Assembly: GCA_028671895.1 (NCBI GenBank)
Contig: CM053798.1
Location: 11,685,501-11,749,500 of the forward strand
Direction: 5' to 3'
DNA: 64,000 bases
Source: Oenanthe sinensis
Lineage: Eukaryota > Streptophyta > Magnoliopsida > Apiales > Apiaceae
Shown here: positions 34,881-47,864 of the stretch, piece after piece
How the letters are laid out: each line of letters opens with the position of its first letter
How positions within the stretch are numbered: the first letter of the stretch is position 1
The notes under the pieces: generated by a model
Seen by the model: the letters and a program-made list of their open reading frames with translations, nothing else
Databases searched by the model: none
What the model was told of the DNA's origin: nothing
Translations under genes and position numbers: made by a program

Positions 34881-35796
34881 ACAGTTCTGGCCGCCATTCA
34901 GGTTCCAACACGGCACAACACGGGACACGATGCAGGATACGTGCCGTATTCGTGACTATGAAATTTGAACCGTGTCCGTGTCCTAAGTATATATACTTAA
35001 CAATTAACATAATATATAACAAATCATTCATTAGTTTATAATTATGTTTAATTCAATTAGATACTTATTTTAAGCATTTATTGTCAAAATCAATTTTTGA
35101 TAAAGCTAGATCCATAAAAGACCTTTAGGCAATTAATCAGAGAATTAATCAGTCATAATCGAGAATTTTAAGATCACTACTAATTTGTTAAAGAATTTAT
35201 ATCAAAGTTTTAGATGCAGGCTTTGTAAAATTTATATTCAACATTTTCAGAAAATCTGATACAATCTACCCTTAGCCATTACAGATCTAAAAATGATTTT
35301 CTACTCACAAAAAATAGATAAATTAGCCACACAAAAACAAAGGATTATCAAGTCCAACATTGAACATCTCGCAACTCGTTTACGACCCTATTCTTTCTCC
35401 GGTCATTCAGTTTTTTAGGAGTATATTAAACATGAAACTGCAACTTTGTACTAAGATGCATGTACACCACCGAATCATCGAGAATTTCGACAATTGACAT
35501 ACTCCATATTTTAAAAACACGAGACATATATAATTGCCAAAAATAGACGGAAAGCCTCCAAGCTCGACTAAGAGATCTTTTCGGTGCATTGGACTTCAAC
35601 CCGGTTAATGGAAATCGGAATATCATTCTTGCACATTTGTGTTTGGTTGAAGACTTAATTGGTTGGAATGACAATGAGCTTGGTTAGAATGGTAAAATTC
35701 CCATTGAGTACTTTATTCGTTACTAATCCCATTAAATTCCAATAATTCCCATTATCAGTATCCTTCATTCATATTCCGATCAACCATCGAATGTTT
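34881..35796. other. Spacer, unit B
   Basis: Equivalent of 9531-10432, with the gacacg-rich patch at 34895-34985. No gene is visible. Confidence 0.4.
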
Positions 35797-36150
35797 ACAG
35801 TTACCCGAAGTGCAGGTAATAAGCTAATACGAATATTCATCGAGCCCCTTGGATCTTCATTGGCAGGGCCCATCAATACCTAAAGATGTCATATTTTTAC
35901 TGGCCACACACAATGCCACACACATTAAGATCCTTAGACAATATCATTTTCGTCAAGTTTGTGGCGACTGGCTAACTATGCGAAAAGAAGTGCTGCCAAA
36001 TTGAAACTTCAATAGGTTCAGGTAATATAACTGAGGTTAACTACGGTCACATGCTGACGTGTTGATATGAGGAGGATTGAGATGCCTTCACCAGCATTTA
36101 AAATTTGTGGAAATTTATGAACGATGATGTCTCCAAAAAAGGGGAAAAAA
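35797..36150. other. Block of about 355 bp present only in unit B
   Basis: Unit A runs straight from 'caaccatcgaatg' to 'tcatatccttcttgcaatg' (about 10440). This block contains 'gagccccttggatcttcatt', 'ggcagggcccatcaatacct' and 'gatgccttcaccagcattt', which resemble 19036-19250. It is therefore ancestral module sequence lost from unit A between two ATGT words. Confidence 0.75.
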
Positions 36151-36731
36151 TTCATTGATGTCATATCCTTCTTGCAATGATGGAATATATAGAAGAGGAG
36201 GCCACTATTGACAACTCAGTCTTAAAGTGATAACTGAGACTAAATTTTAAAAGATATATAATAGATAGTTGACAAATCATCTGATACTGGATATATTGAT
36301 AACAGATAGATCGTAGAAAGTTGAGCATGCAGGTTATTCAGCATGTACTAGAAAAACAACTTAATAATCCTAGTCTGGAAGAGGTGGATTTTTATGCAAT
36401 GATAAACCACAAAAGCAGGGAGCTCATACCTACCCAGGTACCTCAGAATCGTTGCCACAGAAAGTTTAAAGTAACAGGTGAAGCGCAAAGAGACATATAG
36501 CACAATCAAGAAAATGACAAATAAAGAAGATTTGATTTAAAAATAAAGGCTCTTGACATATTAAGAAAGAGAGGAAAGGATAAAAAAAGATTATACTTTC
36601 TTTGTACCAATACTACATAATAAAACTATATTCTTTTATGATTATATATGAAAAACTGATCAGTAAATAAGAATTTTTTGGAGGAAACTTCTTAATTTTA
36701 AGCTAGCCAATACATAATTTTTTGACAGACA

Positions 36732-36985
36732 TATTAATTCTCAATAGCTGATTCTCCCTTCTACCACTTAAAATTTGCGAGGGAGCTTATATTTTAATAA
36801 AAAAAATCCCTTCAAGCTTAGGATATTGCTAGTGTTTGCACTTTGCAATTAAATATCTTAACAGTAAATATTTTGATTTAATTCTCTAATTTCCATGCTC
36901 TATAAACTAGGATAGATGAGTGTGAATGTGGAAATGAAAGATATCAGAAAACTCGAGAGAAAACTAAATATCTAAATGGAGCACA
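36732..36985. other. Block of about 255 bp present only in unit B
   Basis: Unit A reads directly 'aattttttgaca|tagaatggctcatacc' at about 11005. The B block lies between 'aattttttgaca' and 'catagaatggctcatacc'. No gene or transposon ends were recognised in it. Confidence 0.7.
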
Positions 36986-37959
36986 TAGAATGGCTCATAC
37001 CTAAAAAATCTTACAACGGATTTTAGCACCTCAAATTATAGCTCCAATAAATTCAGGGAAACTGGAAAAGATCATCTCTGTTTAGGACCTGATGAAAGGA
37101 AAATTTCAATATTCAGCACAAGCAGAGTATGAAAGAATGGAAATAAGGGTAAGCAAAACCACACAGAGAATGGGAAGACAGTGAAGAGGACTACAGCAGA
37201 AGAAAAGGTAGAGAAAAAGACTTGAAGCTGAGGTTCCTTTGTTTACAGTTAGGAGCATGATAATAAAACAAGTGAGGGTCAGCCAACAATTATCTCCTGT
37301 TTATGTGTTCAAGATAACAGGAGGGAGGAGGGAGGGGGGAGGGGGGGGAGAGAAGGAGAGAGGGAAAAGAGATTTCTGTAGAATTAGAGTATCATATATT
37401 AGTGAAACTTCATTGTAACTGTGCAATTGTTTACTTGTTACCCATCACAGCAAAGAAATTAGAGTTTCACATATTTGTGAACTTTGATTCTAACTATGCA
37501 GACAGCTCAGGGATAAATAGGAAAAATGTGAAGCTTCAGGGATGCTGATGTAAAAATGAGAAACCTCACTTAACAGACAGCTCAGACCCGCTCCATACCC
37601 CCCATCATACATTATACCTCATGTTCTCACAGTGCCAAGTCGCCCAAGTACCAGTGGCCCAATTGGCCGTAACAAGTCGTTCATATATATCTCAGATTTA
37701 AAATATAATATAACATAACTAAACACACAGAAATTTGATAATTTAGATCCGAATTAATAATATATTAAGTTTAAATCCAGCATATATTCATAATAGATCA
37801 TAGTCACTACATAAGAACATGTAAAAATCAGATTGTAGGAAAATCAGTTATAAAAACTATACAGAAGAATCTGATTCTATAAAAACTGTCTTAAGATTAA
37901 ATTAGTATCTGTCTATATAAAATAAAGGTATTGGTAAATACAGATCATCATTCAGCATA
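36986..37959. repeat. Degenerate spacer module, unit B
   Basis: Equivalent of 11010-11976. The G tract is interrupted here (37321-37348, gggagg units), while it is pure in unit A. Confidence 0.5.
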
Positions 37960-38774
37960 TGTAGTGTTGTGAGTGGAATTTGGTAGAACACTATGGAGGC
38001 CCTTTGCTGGAATAGCCGAAGAAAAATAGGGATTTCGGTTGCTCAAAGAGGCTCACAACCGAACTTCCCGTGTACGCGGATGCCGGTTTTGTGATGAATG
38101 GACCGACTTTGCAGGGATCCCAGGAAACAAGGATGCAACAAATCTAGTTACAGTAGCCAAATAACCCGGAATATTGTATGAATGCTCAAGTTTACGTGCT
38201 CTCTCTATGTAATGGTCCGACATACCTTTTTTATAGGCATCAAGCCCAAATGTCATTCTCATCTTTTGGGCTCTTAATCAGATAGATCAGCCAAGTTTTT
38301 AGGTGTTTTATCCTCATCAAAGCACTGATTTGATAGAGTTTGAGTAGAAATAAGAGTCCTAGTTGATGTGGAGCTCTTATCCCTTCATGCCTATGCATAT
38401 ATATATCTGTATATATTTATTATTTATTACGTTGGAGTGATTAGAAACCCTCCAGAACACTTATTCTAAAGAGATAAGACGTGCTCCTAAAATTTAAGAG
38501 GTTAATCTCTAACTGCAATTCTGCCAATCTGCACTTGAAGCTGCCACCTGGAACCTACTGCCAGGAACCTTGAACCTTAGACCTGGAACCTGCCTGGCAC
38601 TTCCAGGTACTTCCAGAATAGGTGCCAGAACACCTTTTAGCAATGGAACCTCTCCACAGCTGAACCTCAACTTCCAGAAAGTTCATCATTCCTAGCTTCA
38701 ACAGATAGCTCCTACCACAGGAGGACCTTTTGGATAACCTCTTAATATCTAGCCCATATGAGATTTTGGGCACA
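37960..38774 (-). mobile_element. Solo LTR, unit B
   Basis: Copy of 11977-12793 with the same TG...CA ends (minus strand) and the same GCATA/ACATA flanks, so it was inherited through the duplication and did not insert independently. Confidence 0.6.
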
Positions 38775-41224
38775 ACATATAGTATTGGTATTCATTTGGA
38801 AAAAATGTTGCTTCATTTGTTTGTATAAATTATAACAAAGAAATCTGATTATAAAATTAAAATCAATATAAAAGTTAATTAGTTAAAATAAAATAATTAC
38901 ACAAACAATTTTTTTTACAATTATTATAAAAACATTATTTAAAAAATTATAAGACACTTAAACAACTGTATTTTAATTAGATAAAAACTGTTTGTATGAT
39001 AATTGTATAAAATCTGTTTAAGTCATAATATTATTATTATATGAAATTAAAATATAAAATTGAATAACATATATACACAGAGAAAGAAGAAGCAAGAAGA
39101 ACAGTTTCTGGAAAAGAAGCTGCCAGTTGCCACTTGAGAGAATTAGTCGTTAAATGACTCTCTGCAGGAAGCAAGTGGCAACTAGTCCTCAATGTGACAA
39201 CCAGATTATAACCATACCATTCATGATTTTTCTCAAATATAATCACATAGATTATTAAATAACACATCATACACATTAAGAAAAAAAGTTTCAATAAAAA
39301 ATAACGAAAGAGTGGACTAATGGTACGTAAATATATGAATGCATTCTTGGTTCACATTTAAATGCATACAAAATAATTTCATAGATTTATGGGGGAAAGT
39401 CTCTCCGTGGGATACAGCCCCATATCCCAATGGGGCGTAAATATTCTGCCACTGCAACATTCATGGTAAACTGCCCCGTATAAGAAGGGTTCTCATTTAC
39501 AACGCCCCACTGCTAAGCCTATTAATGAATTTCAACTCAAAGGAAAAGACAAGATACGACCTATTAATGAGTCTCAACTCAAAGGACAAGACAAGATAAA
39601 CGTTCGAAGTAAGGAAACTTTGAACAAGCAACATATAAGCGATAATAATATCATTTCACCACATGAGTGAACCTCAGAAGGACGTGACTATGGCCTTCTG
39701 TGTATAAATGGAGAACTATTTGTTTTTTTGTGGTACTTGACTATGGCCTTCTAATTATAATGCAAATTATATTTTACATGGTGTGTACTCCCATGGTATT
39801 ACATTGCAATAACACAACATTGGCAAGGGTCAGAACGTCATGACGAAAAGGTGTTCAATAGCCAATGAGAACTCTCGATAAAATGAGATATAAGATCCAA
39901 TATTAACCCTTTATTTTTTATATATCAATGGAATCCAAACCACCTATTATCCGCATTTTCATCTCTCACCGCCCATTAATTTTATCTACATCTTCAACTT
40001 CCACCACCACCTTCAACCACCAACATCTTACAAAAATCACCTCACATAAATCGTCAAAATCAAATGAAAATCAACACAATCAAACTACCATAGGGCTACC
40101 ACCTCCGATGATCTCACCACCAAAAAATCAATCACAACATACAAAACTCACCATATATGAACAAAAATCTCACCACCATCACTATCTACCGACCACTATT
40201 TTCTATTGAATCACTAACTACAAGCCAAAACCACCAAAAATCAACACAAAGCAATAAAGATTCATAAAAAAACACCAGAATTTCAATGAAAATCACCAAT
40301 GACGACGTGTTGTGTTGGTGAGGAGAAAATCTGGAATGATTGATTGGGTGATGTGACGGTGACATCTATTTCCACCAACAACACATACATATATATACAC
40401 CTAGTCTTTTCTGGTGAATTCACATCTTCTCCAGCGAGTTCTTCCTCCTTATCTCTTTGTGATGATATCTCTCTATATTATGCTTCCTCTATTCTCTGTT
40501 CATCACTGTTGTTTCTTCTGTTCGAGATGAGTAGTTTGCCACCATGTAGCGCCGCTACGGCGGTAGTTGGTGGTGTGAATTTATAAACAATAAAATCACC
40601 GCCGGTGCTGTGATGTTCGAATATGGCAGGGAGTTGAAAATGATGAGAGGGAGAGAAGTGTGGGAGTATTTGAGTGTAGCTGTAAGTGGGAGATGGGTAA
40701 TAAAGAAAGAAAGTGATAAAGTGCATGTAATGTATGACTGAATGATGTTTCTCGGAACTTTTGACCTCAAATTGACACCGTTAATGAGTTCCTTTCATTA
40801 AATCTATGAAGAGATGCGGAAGTATCCCATTATTTATAACATTTGTAAAACTTTCAAATGCTTGAAAAGAATTGGTAATGGGTAGATATAAAAGTAATGA
40901 ACAGTACAAACTAGCAAGTACACGAGATAAAATCTTGATTATAATAACATGCTCATATATAAATTCGGGAAAAAAAAAAGATCACAACCAATTCGGCCAT
41001 ATGATTGTTTAGGCTGGGTTTTAGCAATAATATTGATAAACAAAAACGAATTGGTAATACAAAAATACAAATATGATTGAAGATTGGTATGAACCAACTT
41101 TCATAAAAAAACAAGAAAATTTTCATCAATTACAGCATTAATGTCTGGATCAGAATTGCCATACCAAATAAACTCTTAACCAAAAGAAGTCACAACTCAT
41201 AATACTAATAAACTTGTGAGATAA
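38775..41224. other. Spacer, unit B
   Basis: Equivalent of 12794-15230, including the hairpin at 39125-39183 with unchanged arms. No gene is visible. Confidence 0.45.
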
Positions 41225-41656
41225 AAAGTATACCTTTTAAGTAAGGAAAGACTTCCATAAGTAGTCCATTCATTCTTCTCTTCCTCACTGTCCTTGCATT
41301 TCCTGTCTCCTTTACACCATAGCAGCATAACAATTTATTTATTAGTATTAAACCTAGTAGACATTGAAAGACAATAATGTCAATTACTACTTTAAACATA
41401 CAATATGATTTGAAAATAGGCATAAGATAATTAATTTATCTATCCAATTACTAGATGTGTTTTTGTAATTTTAGTTAAAACTCTCTGACATGTATGCTAT
41501 TAACATATAAATGTCAAGTCATAATTATTTACATAAAATAACATTAACACGAAGACAATCTGACAATGTCATTTAGTAATTACTACATTTCTCTACTCGT
41601 GACAGATTAATATAAAGATATTCATTGCCCTAAATGAGGGTGAAATTTTACCTGCA

Positions 41657-42877
41657 TTAGATGGCCCTCCCTTGCACTCGCTTCATTCCTTGAAGGGAAA
41701 CCAAACTAGCTGTATACGTGAAGCAACTTAAGATAACACAAATAATTTCCACACGAACCTTGAATTCTTTTGTTTTAGGATCATAGGATAAAACTTGAAG
41801 GCTATCATGGAATATAAGCTCATCACCATACCTAAAGCCTTGTAACATCTTCCAGAATCTCACGTTACCTTGTATTGGCCCAATGGTGTACATCTTGTTC
41901 CAATAAACCCCACGTTCCTCGTGCAAAAGAAATACCTCTACTGAGTTATTTCGAATCAGAGGTTCAAACACCAAGACAGCAAGACAATTCTTCACATTGA
42001 GAAAATTAAAATATTTACCCCGGACCAGGGCAGGGTCAAGTTCTGGTAACACCCTAAACTTTTGAGTTTGAACATCAAACTTTACTATACCGGCGTGCTT
42101 ATAAAACATTTGAGGGGGAGAATTTGTATAGCTCCAATAAGGGCATTCCTTCACAATGGTAGAGGGTATCATTAATTTTATTTTACTTACGATACTTTTA
42201 ACTATTTTGGAGAGAATCAGAAAATTAGGGACAACTAGTTCGGTCCAGGAATCTGAATTAGAAGAGTAAACGGCACCTTGCCTTGAATGACGGCAAATAT
42301 AGCAAGCCACCACTTGATAATCATTTTCCACGTAATCCCAACCAAATCCAACTAGGTATCTACAGTCGTCATCAATGGCGATGTTCCTCTGGGAAAACTT
42401 TTCCGGAAGAGTAAAATGTTTGTATCTACCAATAATCGGATTCCATAAGAAGAATTCTGTTTCCCTGTTGACCAGACAGACCAAGCCATTGATGGAACCA
42501 ATCAATCGGAAACCATTATGACTCATAATCTTAGGTTGTTCAATCCGAGGCGTAGGTGGTTCAATCCGAATTTCTTTGTCGCGTGAGAGAATTGAAAATC
42601 CATTGGTTGTCAAAGCTACAAGACAATCGTTATAGGCTGAATCAAACTTGTTGATTGTGCTGTTAAAGTGGGCCTTGATGAAATTGGGGGTAAAAAAGAG
42701 AGATTCCCATGATTTACAAACGGAGCGGAATCTTAATAGAGTCTCCACTGGAAGTCGCGTAAGTATCTCCTCATTGATTATATCTTTAGGAAGCTCCGTC
42801 ATCTTTTTAGCACCCCTAACACGAAACAATTTCGATTTTGAATCTGAGTTTTTTGCTTTCAACAAATGTGATTCCAT
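41657..42877 (-). CDS. F-box protein with FBA domain, copy B
   Basis: This is a 406-codon open frame like copy A (15683-16903). The F-box (residues 26-65) is identical to copy A. By eye there are about 13 nucleotide differences over the frame and five residue differences: E234K, I269V, R272Q, E273K and G359S (A to B). All five fall in the FBA, substrate-facing part. The protein is expected to act as an SCF ubiquitin-ligase adaptor, with SKP1 binding through the F-box. A possible downstream exon lies at 41225-41320, as in copy A. The upstream flank at 42885-43070 is conserved. Both copies look functional, and their substrates are unknown. Confidence 0.88.
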   Translation of the reverse strand: MESHLLKAKNSDSKSKLFRVRGAKKMTELPKDIINEEILTRLPVETLLRFRSVCKSWESLFFTPNFIKAHFNSTINKFDSAYNDCLVALTTNGFSILSRDKEIRIEPPTPRIEQPKIMSHNGFRLIGSINGLVCLVNRETEFFLWNPIIGRYKHFTLPEKFSQRNIAIDDDCRYLVGFGWDYVENDYQVVACYICRHSRQGAVYSSNSDSWTELVVPNFLILSKIVKSIVSKIKLMIPSTIVKECPYWSYTNSPPQMFYKHAGIVKFDVQTQKFRVLPELDPALVRGKYFNFLNVKNCLAVLVFEPLIRNNSVEVFLLHEERGVYWNKMYTIGPIQGNVRFWKMLQGFRYGDELIFHDSLQVLSYDPKTKEFKVRVEIICVILSCFTYTASLVSLQGMKRVQGRAI

Positions 42878-43293
42878 GATTCAGTTACAGCAAACACTAA
42901 TCAGACCTGATGTTTTTTCAGCCTCTAGCCAAATCAAAACCACATACCCTTTAATTAGGTGTTGTGTATGGACAGAGCAAACCCTTTCCTCCCTCTTCAA
43001 TGATTATATCTTATGTTTTCTTTTTATGTATTAAATGAGAAATTATAACAGAAAATGGTAATAGTTTTAATGTAATTACAAGCTGAAAAAGAACAAGGTA
43101 AATTCAACAGATTTAGGGCCATAAAATGAATTAAATTATCCCGAGCTCAGCTTAAATTTGATTTAATTCAAAAAATTCGAGTCATATCTATGCTATATTA
43201 TCAAAGCCGAAAGGTTAAAAGTTTGGTAATCGGTGGTCCTTGGTCGTTATTTGGGCAGGGTAATTATTATTGAGCCTAATTTTTAAACAGTAA

Positions 43294-43529
43294 TCTTCTA
43301 ACTAAAATACATCTCACATTAATCTCCTAAATAAAACACATCTCTAAATAAAACATACAAACAATATCCTGTTAAAATTTAAATAAAGTATATGAAAAAT
43401 TATATAAAATATATACCTATAACATTTAGTAAAAATTAAATTATTATTATAAAAATAAAAATATATTCAAATTATATAAAGAAATTATTACAACAATTCA
43501 ATATGTGCATCGCACGGGATATAAGTTAG
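43294..43529 (+). mobile_element. Helitron-like short element (candidate), unit B
   Basis: Copy of 17320-17555. The gtgcatcgcacggg stem is kept but the terminal CTAG has become TTAG. Confidence 0.3.
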
Positions 43530-45699
43530 TATAATATTTATTTTTTATATGAACTATATTTGAACCCAAAAAAATAATCGATTAGTTTAACTTTAATAGT
43601 TTAACTTTAACAAATCAAGCTTGAGCAATGGTCTAGCTATGAGCTTGATTAATAGATAATATCGGCGTGCCTTCACTAGCATCTAAAAAATTATAACGAT
43701 TCAAGAGAACGAGGATGTCATCATATCTTGCCAACTCAGCCTTAAAGTATAGATAGGTGATAAATAATCTAAAATCAGAAAAAATTGTTAACAAATTGAC
43801 CATGTAGGTTTCTCAACATGGACTACGTAACCAGCTATATAAATAAATAAAATTTTCACAAATATGCTTAAAGAACAATACTCCCATTCCGGAAATGGTA
43901 ATTTTTTTGACAAACCGTAAAATCAAAAAGCTCGTCCCCCGGTACTTAAAAATCCTTGCGCACAAAGTTTCAACTTGAAAATATATTATATATATTAAAT
44001 CTAGTAAATATATGTATTTGACCGACTTGTCGACTTTTTATGACTAGTCGGGCGACTTGTCGACTTTTTACGATTAGTCACGTGACTTCTCGACTTTTTA
44101 TGACTAGTCGGGCAACTTGTCGACTAGTCGATTCTAAGGTACCCGAGCGCTGAGACTCGACTTGGCAACTTAATACCTTTGGTTTCAAGAAGATTTCATT
44201 TAAAAAGCAAGGCCCATGAGATGTTAAACAAAGAGTGGAAATGATACCGAAAGGAATATACTTTCTCTTTACCATCAGTGTTAACGAACCTACATAAATT
44301 ATTGATTATACATGACAAGCTATTCACTATATAAGATTTTAGTGAAAACATCTTAATTTTATATATGAGTTGTAGGTTTCTTTATGTTTAGGAATTAGGA
44401 TTGTTAATTAGTTGTGAATTCTTCAACTATCAAGAAAACGTAGAATCCATGCTTTAATAAGGAATATTCTAGGGAAGAATGAAATAAAAGAACAACAAAT
44501 GGTAAGGCTGTTTAGATATAAAACAATTGTTTAAACCTAAAGTGGTCACCTTGGAAAGAATCTCGATCAAGTTTCAATTCAAGAAATGCCTTCATGATTA
44601 GCAGCAAGAAACCAAAAGTCCGTTTACTGAGCTTAAAAAATCGACTCCTAGTTCCAGTAATCCCTGCATTAATTAAGGATTACTTCGGGAAGAATTACGA
44701 GGAATAAGCAATAAGACAAAGTATGGAAGGCAGTTCAAGCGTAAAATTTTTGAAGCAAGCCCTTTAGTTCGCGGGTCATCTGAGCAACCTTATTAATCAA
44801 GTTTGAAAATTTTCTAAAAATAAGACGACATATGAGTTGTCTCTCTACTAGTTAATATCATCCATTTCTAGTGATTCTGATTTCTATAAACCAACTTTAC
44901 TTAACACAACACAACCAGAGCCCTCTTATGTTAAACAAAACCTCTTATAGTTACACAAAGAGCGCGAGAATGGTGTCATGAGGAAGATTGATATTTCTTC
45001 GTTATGATCTAAATTTGTTTAATGATTTAAGAGCGCGAGAATGTCATATTTTTTTTATATTGCAATAATGGAAAAATATATGTAGAAGAGAAAGGCTACA
45101 ATCTTGCCAACTCTCATCTTAAAGAGAAAACTAAAACAAACAAAGAATTAAAAAATAATCCATAATTGACAAATAACCAAAAACCAAAAAAAATTGTAAA
45201 CAAATTAACTGTGTAGGTTTTTCAGCATGTACTAGATAATTAACTTAATAAATAAATAAGAATTCCTCAAATTTGCTAAGAAAAAACTATAATCCCAATC
45301 TGGAAAGCCAAACTTTTTATAATCACAGAGCTTAGATGGCCTCTGCCCCTGTCCCTGAACATAAAAAATCCTTGCCGCACACAGTTTAAAGCACTAGGTT
45401 ACTTGCAAAGAGTGGGGGGGGGGGGGGCGTAGAGGGAGAGAGAGACAGTAGAATCCTTGCTTTCACAGCCAATATTTTAAGAAAGATGACCAACCAATGG
45501 TAAGGCTTCTAACATCTTACAAGATAAGCTCCTACAATCCTAGGTAAAAATAAGGAATACTTCATAAGAAATCCTAGGATTTGAATATAAAGCAGAGTAT
45601 GGGAGGCTGTTCAAACCTTATACATTGAAGGATAAACCCGCCTTGCTTACCACACTCAGTAAACAGAGACCTTTTATGCTAAACCAATACCTTTTACAG
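43530..45699. repeat. Degenerate spacer modules, unit B
   Basis: Equivalent of 17556-21290 after the loss at about 43675. The 30-bp minisatellite lies at 44023-44137. The exon-like copy near 20541-20600 has lost about 50 bp here (about 44965). No gene is supported. Confidence 0.5.
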
Positions 45700-45827
45700 C
45701 TGCACAGAAAGTTGATGAAAATTTCATGATTGCTTATGATGAAATGGTAAATGCTGAAGAAGAGCTAGGAACTCTTAGGTTTGGTGAGGACATAACTTTA
45801 CAAGAAGGGTTGCTAGTGGAGGACTAG
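45700..45827 (+). pseudogene. Exon-like fragment, 41 codons, unit B
   Basis: It has the same splice acceptor (cttttacag) and open frame as 21291-21418. The residues differ at two places (I to N and K to T). About 37 bp upstream of it are present here but absent in unit A (about 45650-45686). Family not recognised. Confidence 0.4.
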
Positions 45828-47210
45828 AATTTTTAAAGGCAATGCATTTCAGACTATAACTTTGTACGAGGGTTTTACTTGCCAGAGTCTTTTGACTCTT
45901 TTCTGGAAAACAGCTGGGATCATTCCTGATGGAGAAAGTCATCTGAGTTTGTTTCCTTATCAGTCATCATCCTCGCAGCCCAGAAATTACAGTTTCAAAT
46001 ATTAGATAAACTTCATTTTAACTATGCAGACAGCGACATTACACTTCAAATTGAGAAAAAAAAATGAAAAAAAGTGTAGCATTAGGGATGCTCATGTCAA
46101 AATGAGAACAAGACCCCACCTGGCATAGGAAGCCAGCTCAAACTGCTAACAATGGTTAGGAACTTTTAACTAATCAACAAGTAGGTTTTAAAATGGGCGG
46201 ATATGGAGCAAGGAACTCAATTCCCATCCATACCCACGATTTCCAATCTATATCTGCGTGAGATTATTTATTAGTCAACATCTCTTCCACACAATTACTT
46301 ACAGTTCCACCATCAAGAAGAGATTACAAATCATTGACCCCCCCCCAAAAAAAAAAAACCCCCCGGATAATACCCATGCATTCTTTCCCGTAGTTTTTAC
46401 AATGTATTTCAAATAAAAACATAAGAAAAAGTTTCAATATTGGACAAAAAAAGTAAACTAATGGTATAAAATATGAATCCATACTTGGTCCAAATCAGAA
46501 TGAATATAAAATATTTTCAAGGGGCATGTTTTTTCCACTGTATACCACCCCAAATCCCAGGCGGCAAAAACAATGTGCCACTACCACATCACTGTAAGCT
46601 GCCCCAGGGTTCCAATTCACCCCACTACATAGCCTATTGGCGAGTCTTAACTGAAAGGTTCAAAGTAAGGGAATGCTCATCCTGTCAACAGATTAAGGTA
46701 ACTGGAAACCAATACAATACCAGTAAACCTCTCAAGGACTTGACAATGGCCTTCAAATTTTAAATAGCAAATAATATTGCAAGCGGTGTATACCCCTACG
46801 ATGTAATTGACTTCTCACATTCCGCTACCAAATGGAAGCACTCAAAAGATTGGCCAGTGCTGTAAACAACACAGTTCAGTAGCATGTTTGGTCAAGATCC
46901 TATGCGTTGAATTGGCCTCTGGCAGCTGGATTATCGAACAAACATAGCCTTTATACAACTCTGCAACCCACTCCATAGGAAATAAAATGTATATGGGTTG
47001 TCCAGTTCTAGACTCTAGGCATTTTCAATTGGCACCAATCTCAGCAGTTTAAAATATTCAATGGCAGGTAAAACCAACAGGTAACATTAATTAGGCACAA
47101 TTGAAAGGAAACAGTCTGCTAATCAAGGCTGAATAGTTTTCCATATTAAGCTATAGAAAATGTTGCTAGGAGCTAATGACCTCAGCTCGACACTGTTAAT
47201 AAGCTCTGGT
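45828..47210. repeat. Spacer modules, unit B
   Basis: Equivalent of 21419-22800, almost unchanged from about 46470 onward. No gene is supported. Confidence 0.5.
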
Positions 47211-47217
47211 CTTTATA

Positions 47218-47425
47218 CTCTCTCCGTTTCTATATATTTGTTATTTGACTTTTTTACACGTAATTTAAAGTACTGTAAAGTTAAAATAATTATTTAAAAA
47301 AAATTCTTTCTATAAATTTTATTATAAGTTATATATTTTTATTCAGTTTTTTTAGAAAAACATTATTTTAACTCTACGGGATGGGTCAGAAAAGGCAAAC
47401 GTCAAATATAAAAAAACAGAGAGAA
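47218..47425. mobile_element. Stowaway MITE, unit B second copy
   Basis: Copy of 22808-23015 with TA borders. Confidence 0.75.
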
Positions 47426-47449
47426 TACTTACGAATAAAGGAATTGAGT

Positions 47450-47820
47450 AGATCATCCGAGAGAGAGATTATACCTTTTAAACAAAATGACTTATACGTA
47501 TAAGCAGTCCATTCAGTATTCTCTTCTACACTGTCCATGCATCCATTCACGCAGTACCTACATAGCAACATATTTATAAGTAAAAAAACTAGTAGACATT
47601 GAAAGAAATATTGAAATATAGGAATCATCTAATGTGATACAATACACATATGTATAAGCTTTGGTTAAAATAAGAAACGTGAGAATCAATCTTCTCACAA
47701 TTTGTTTCTTCTCCGTTGAATTTAACTTATATAAAAATTGATGGAGAACATGTTTTGGGTCCGAAGTACTCTGCAGTCTGCACAGTGCAAACCCTTTCCT
47801 CCCTGTGACCCTATACAATC
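47450..47820 (-). pseudogene. F-box relic 3, unit B (flanks only)
   Basis: Sister of 23040-23410 with almost no differences. The F-box coding region is missing in both. Confidence 0.65.
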
Positions 47821-47864
47821 ATCGATGTGTCAATGTCACGTTATACGTTTTCTTGACTAATTAG

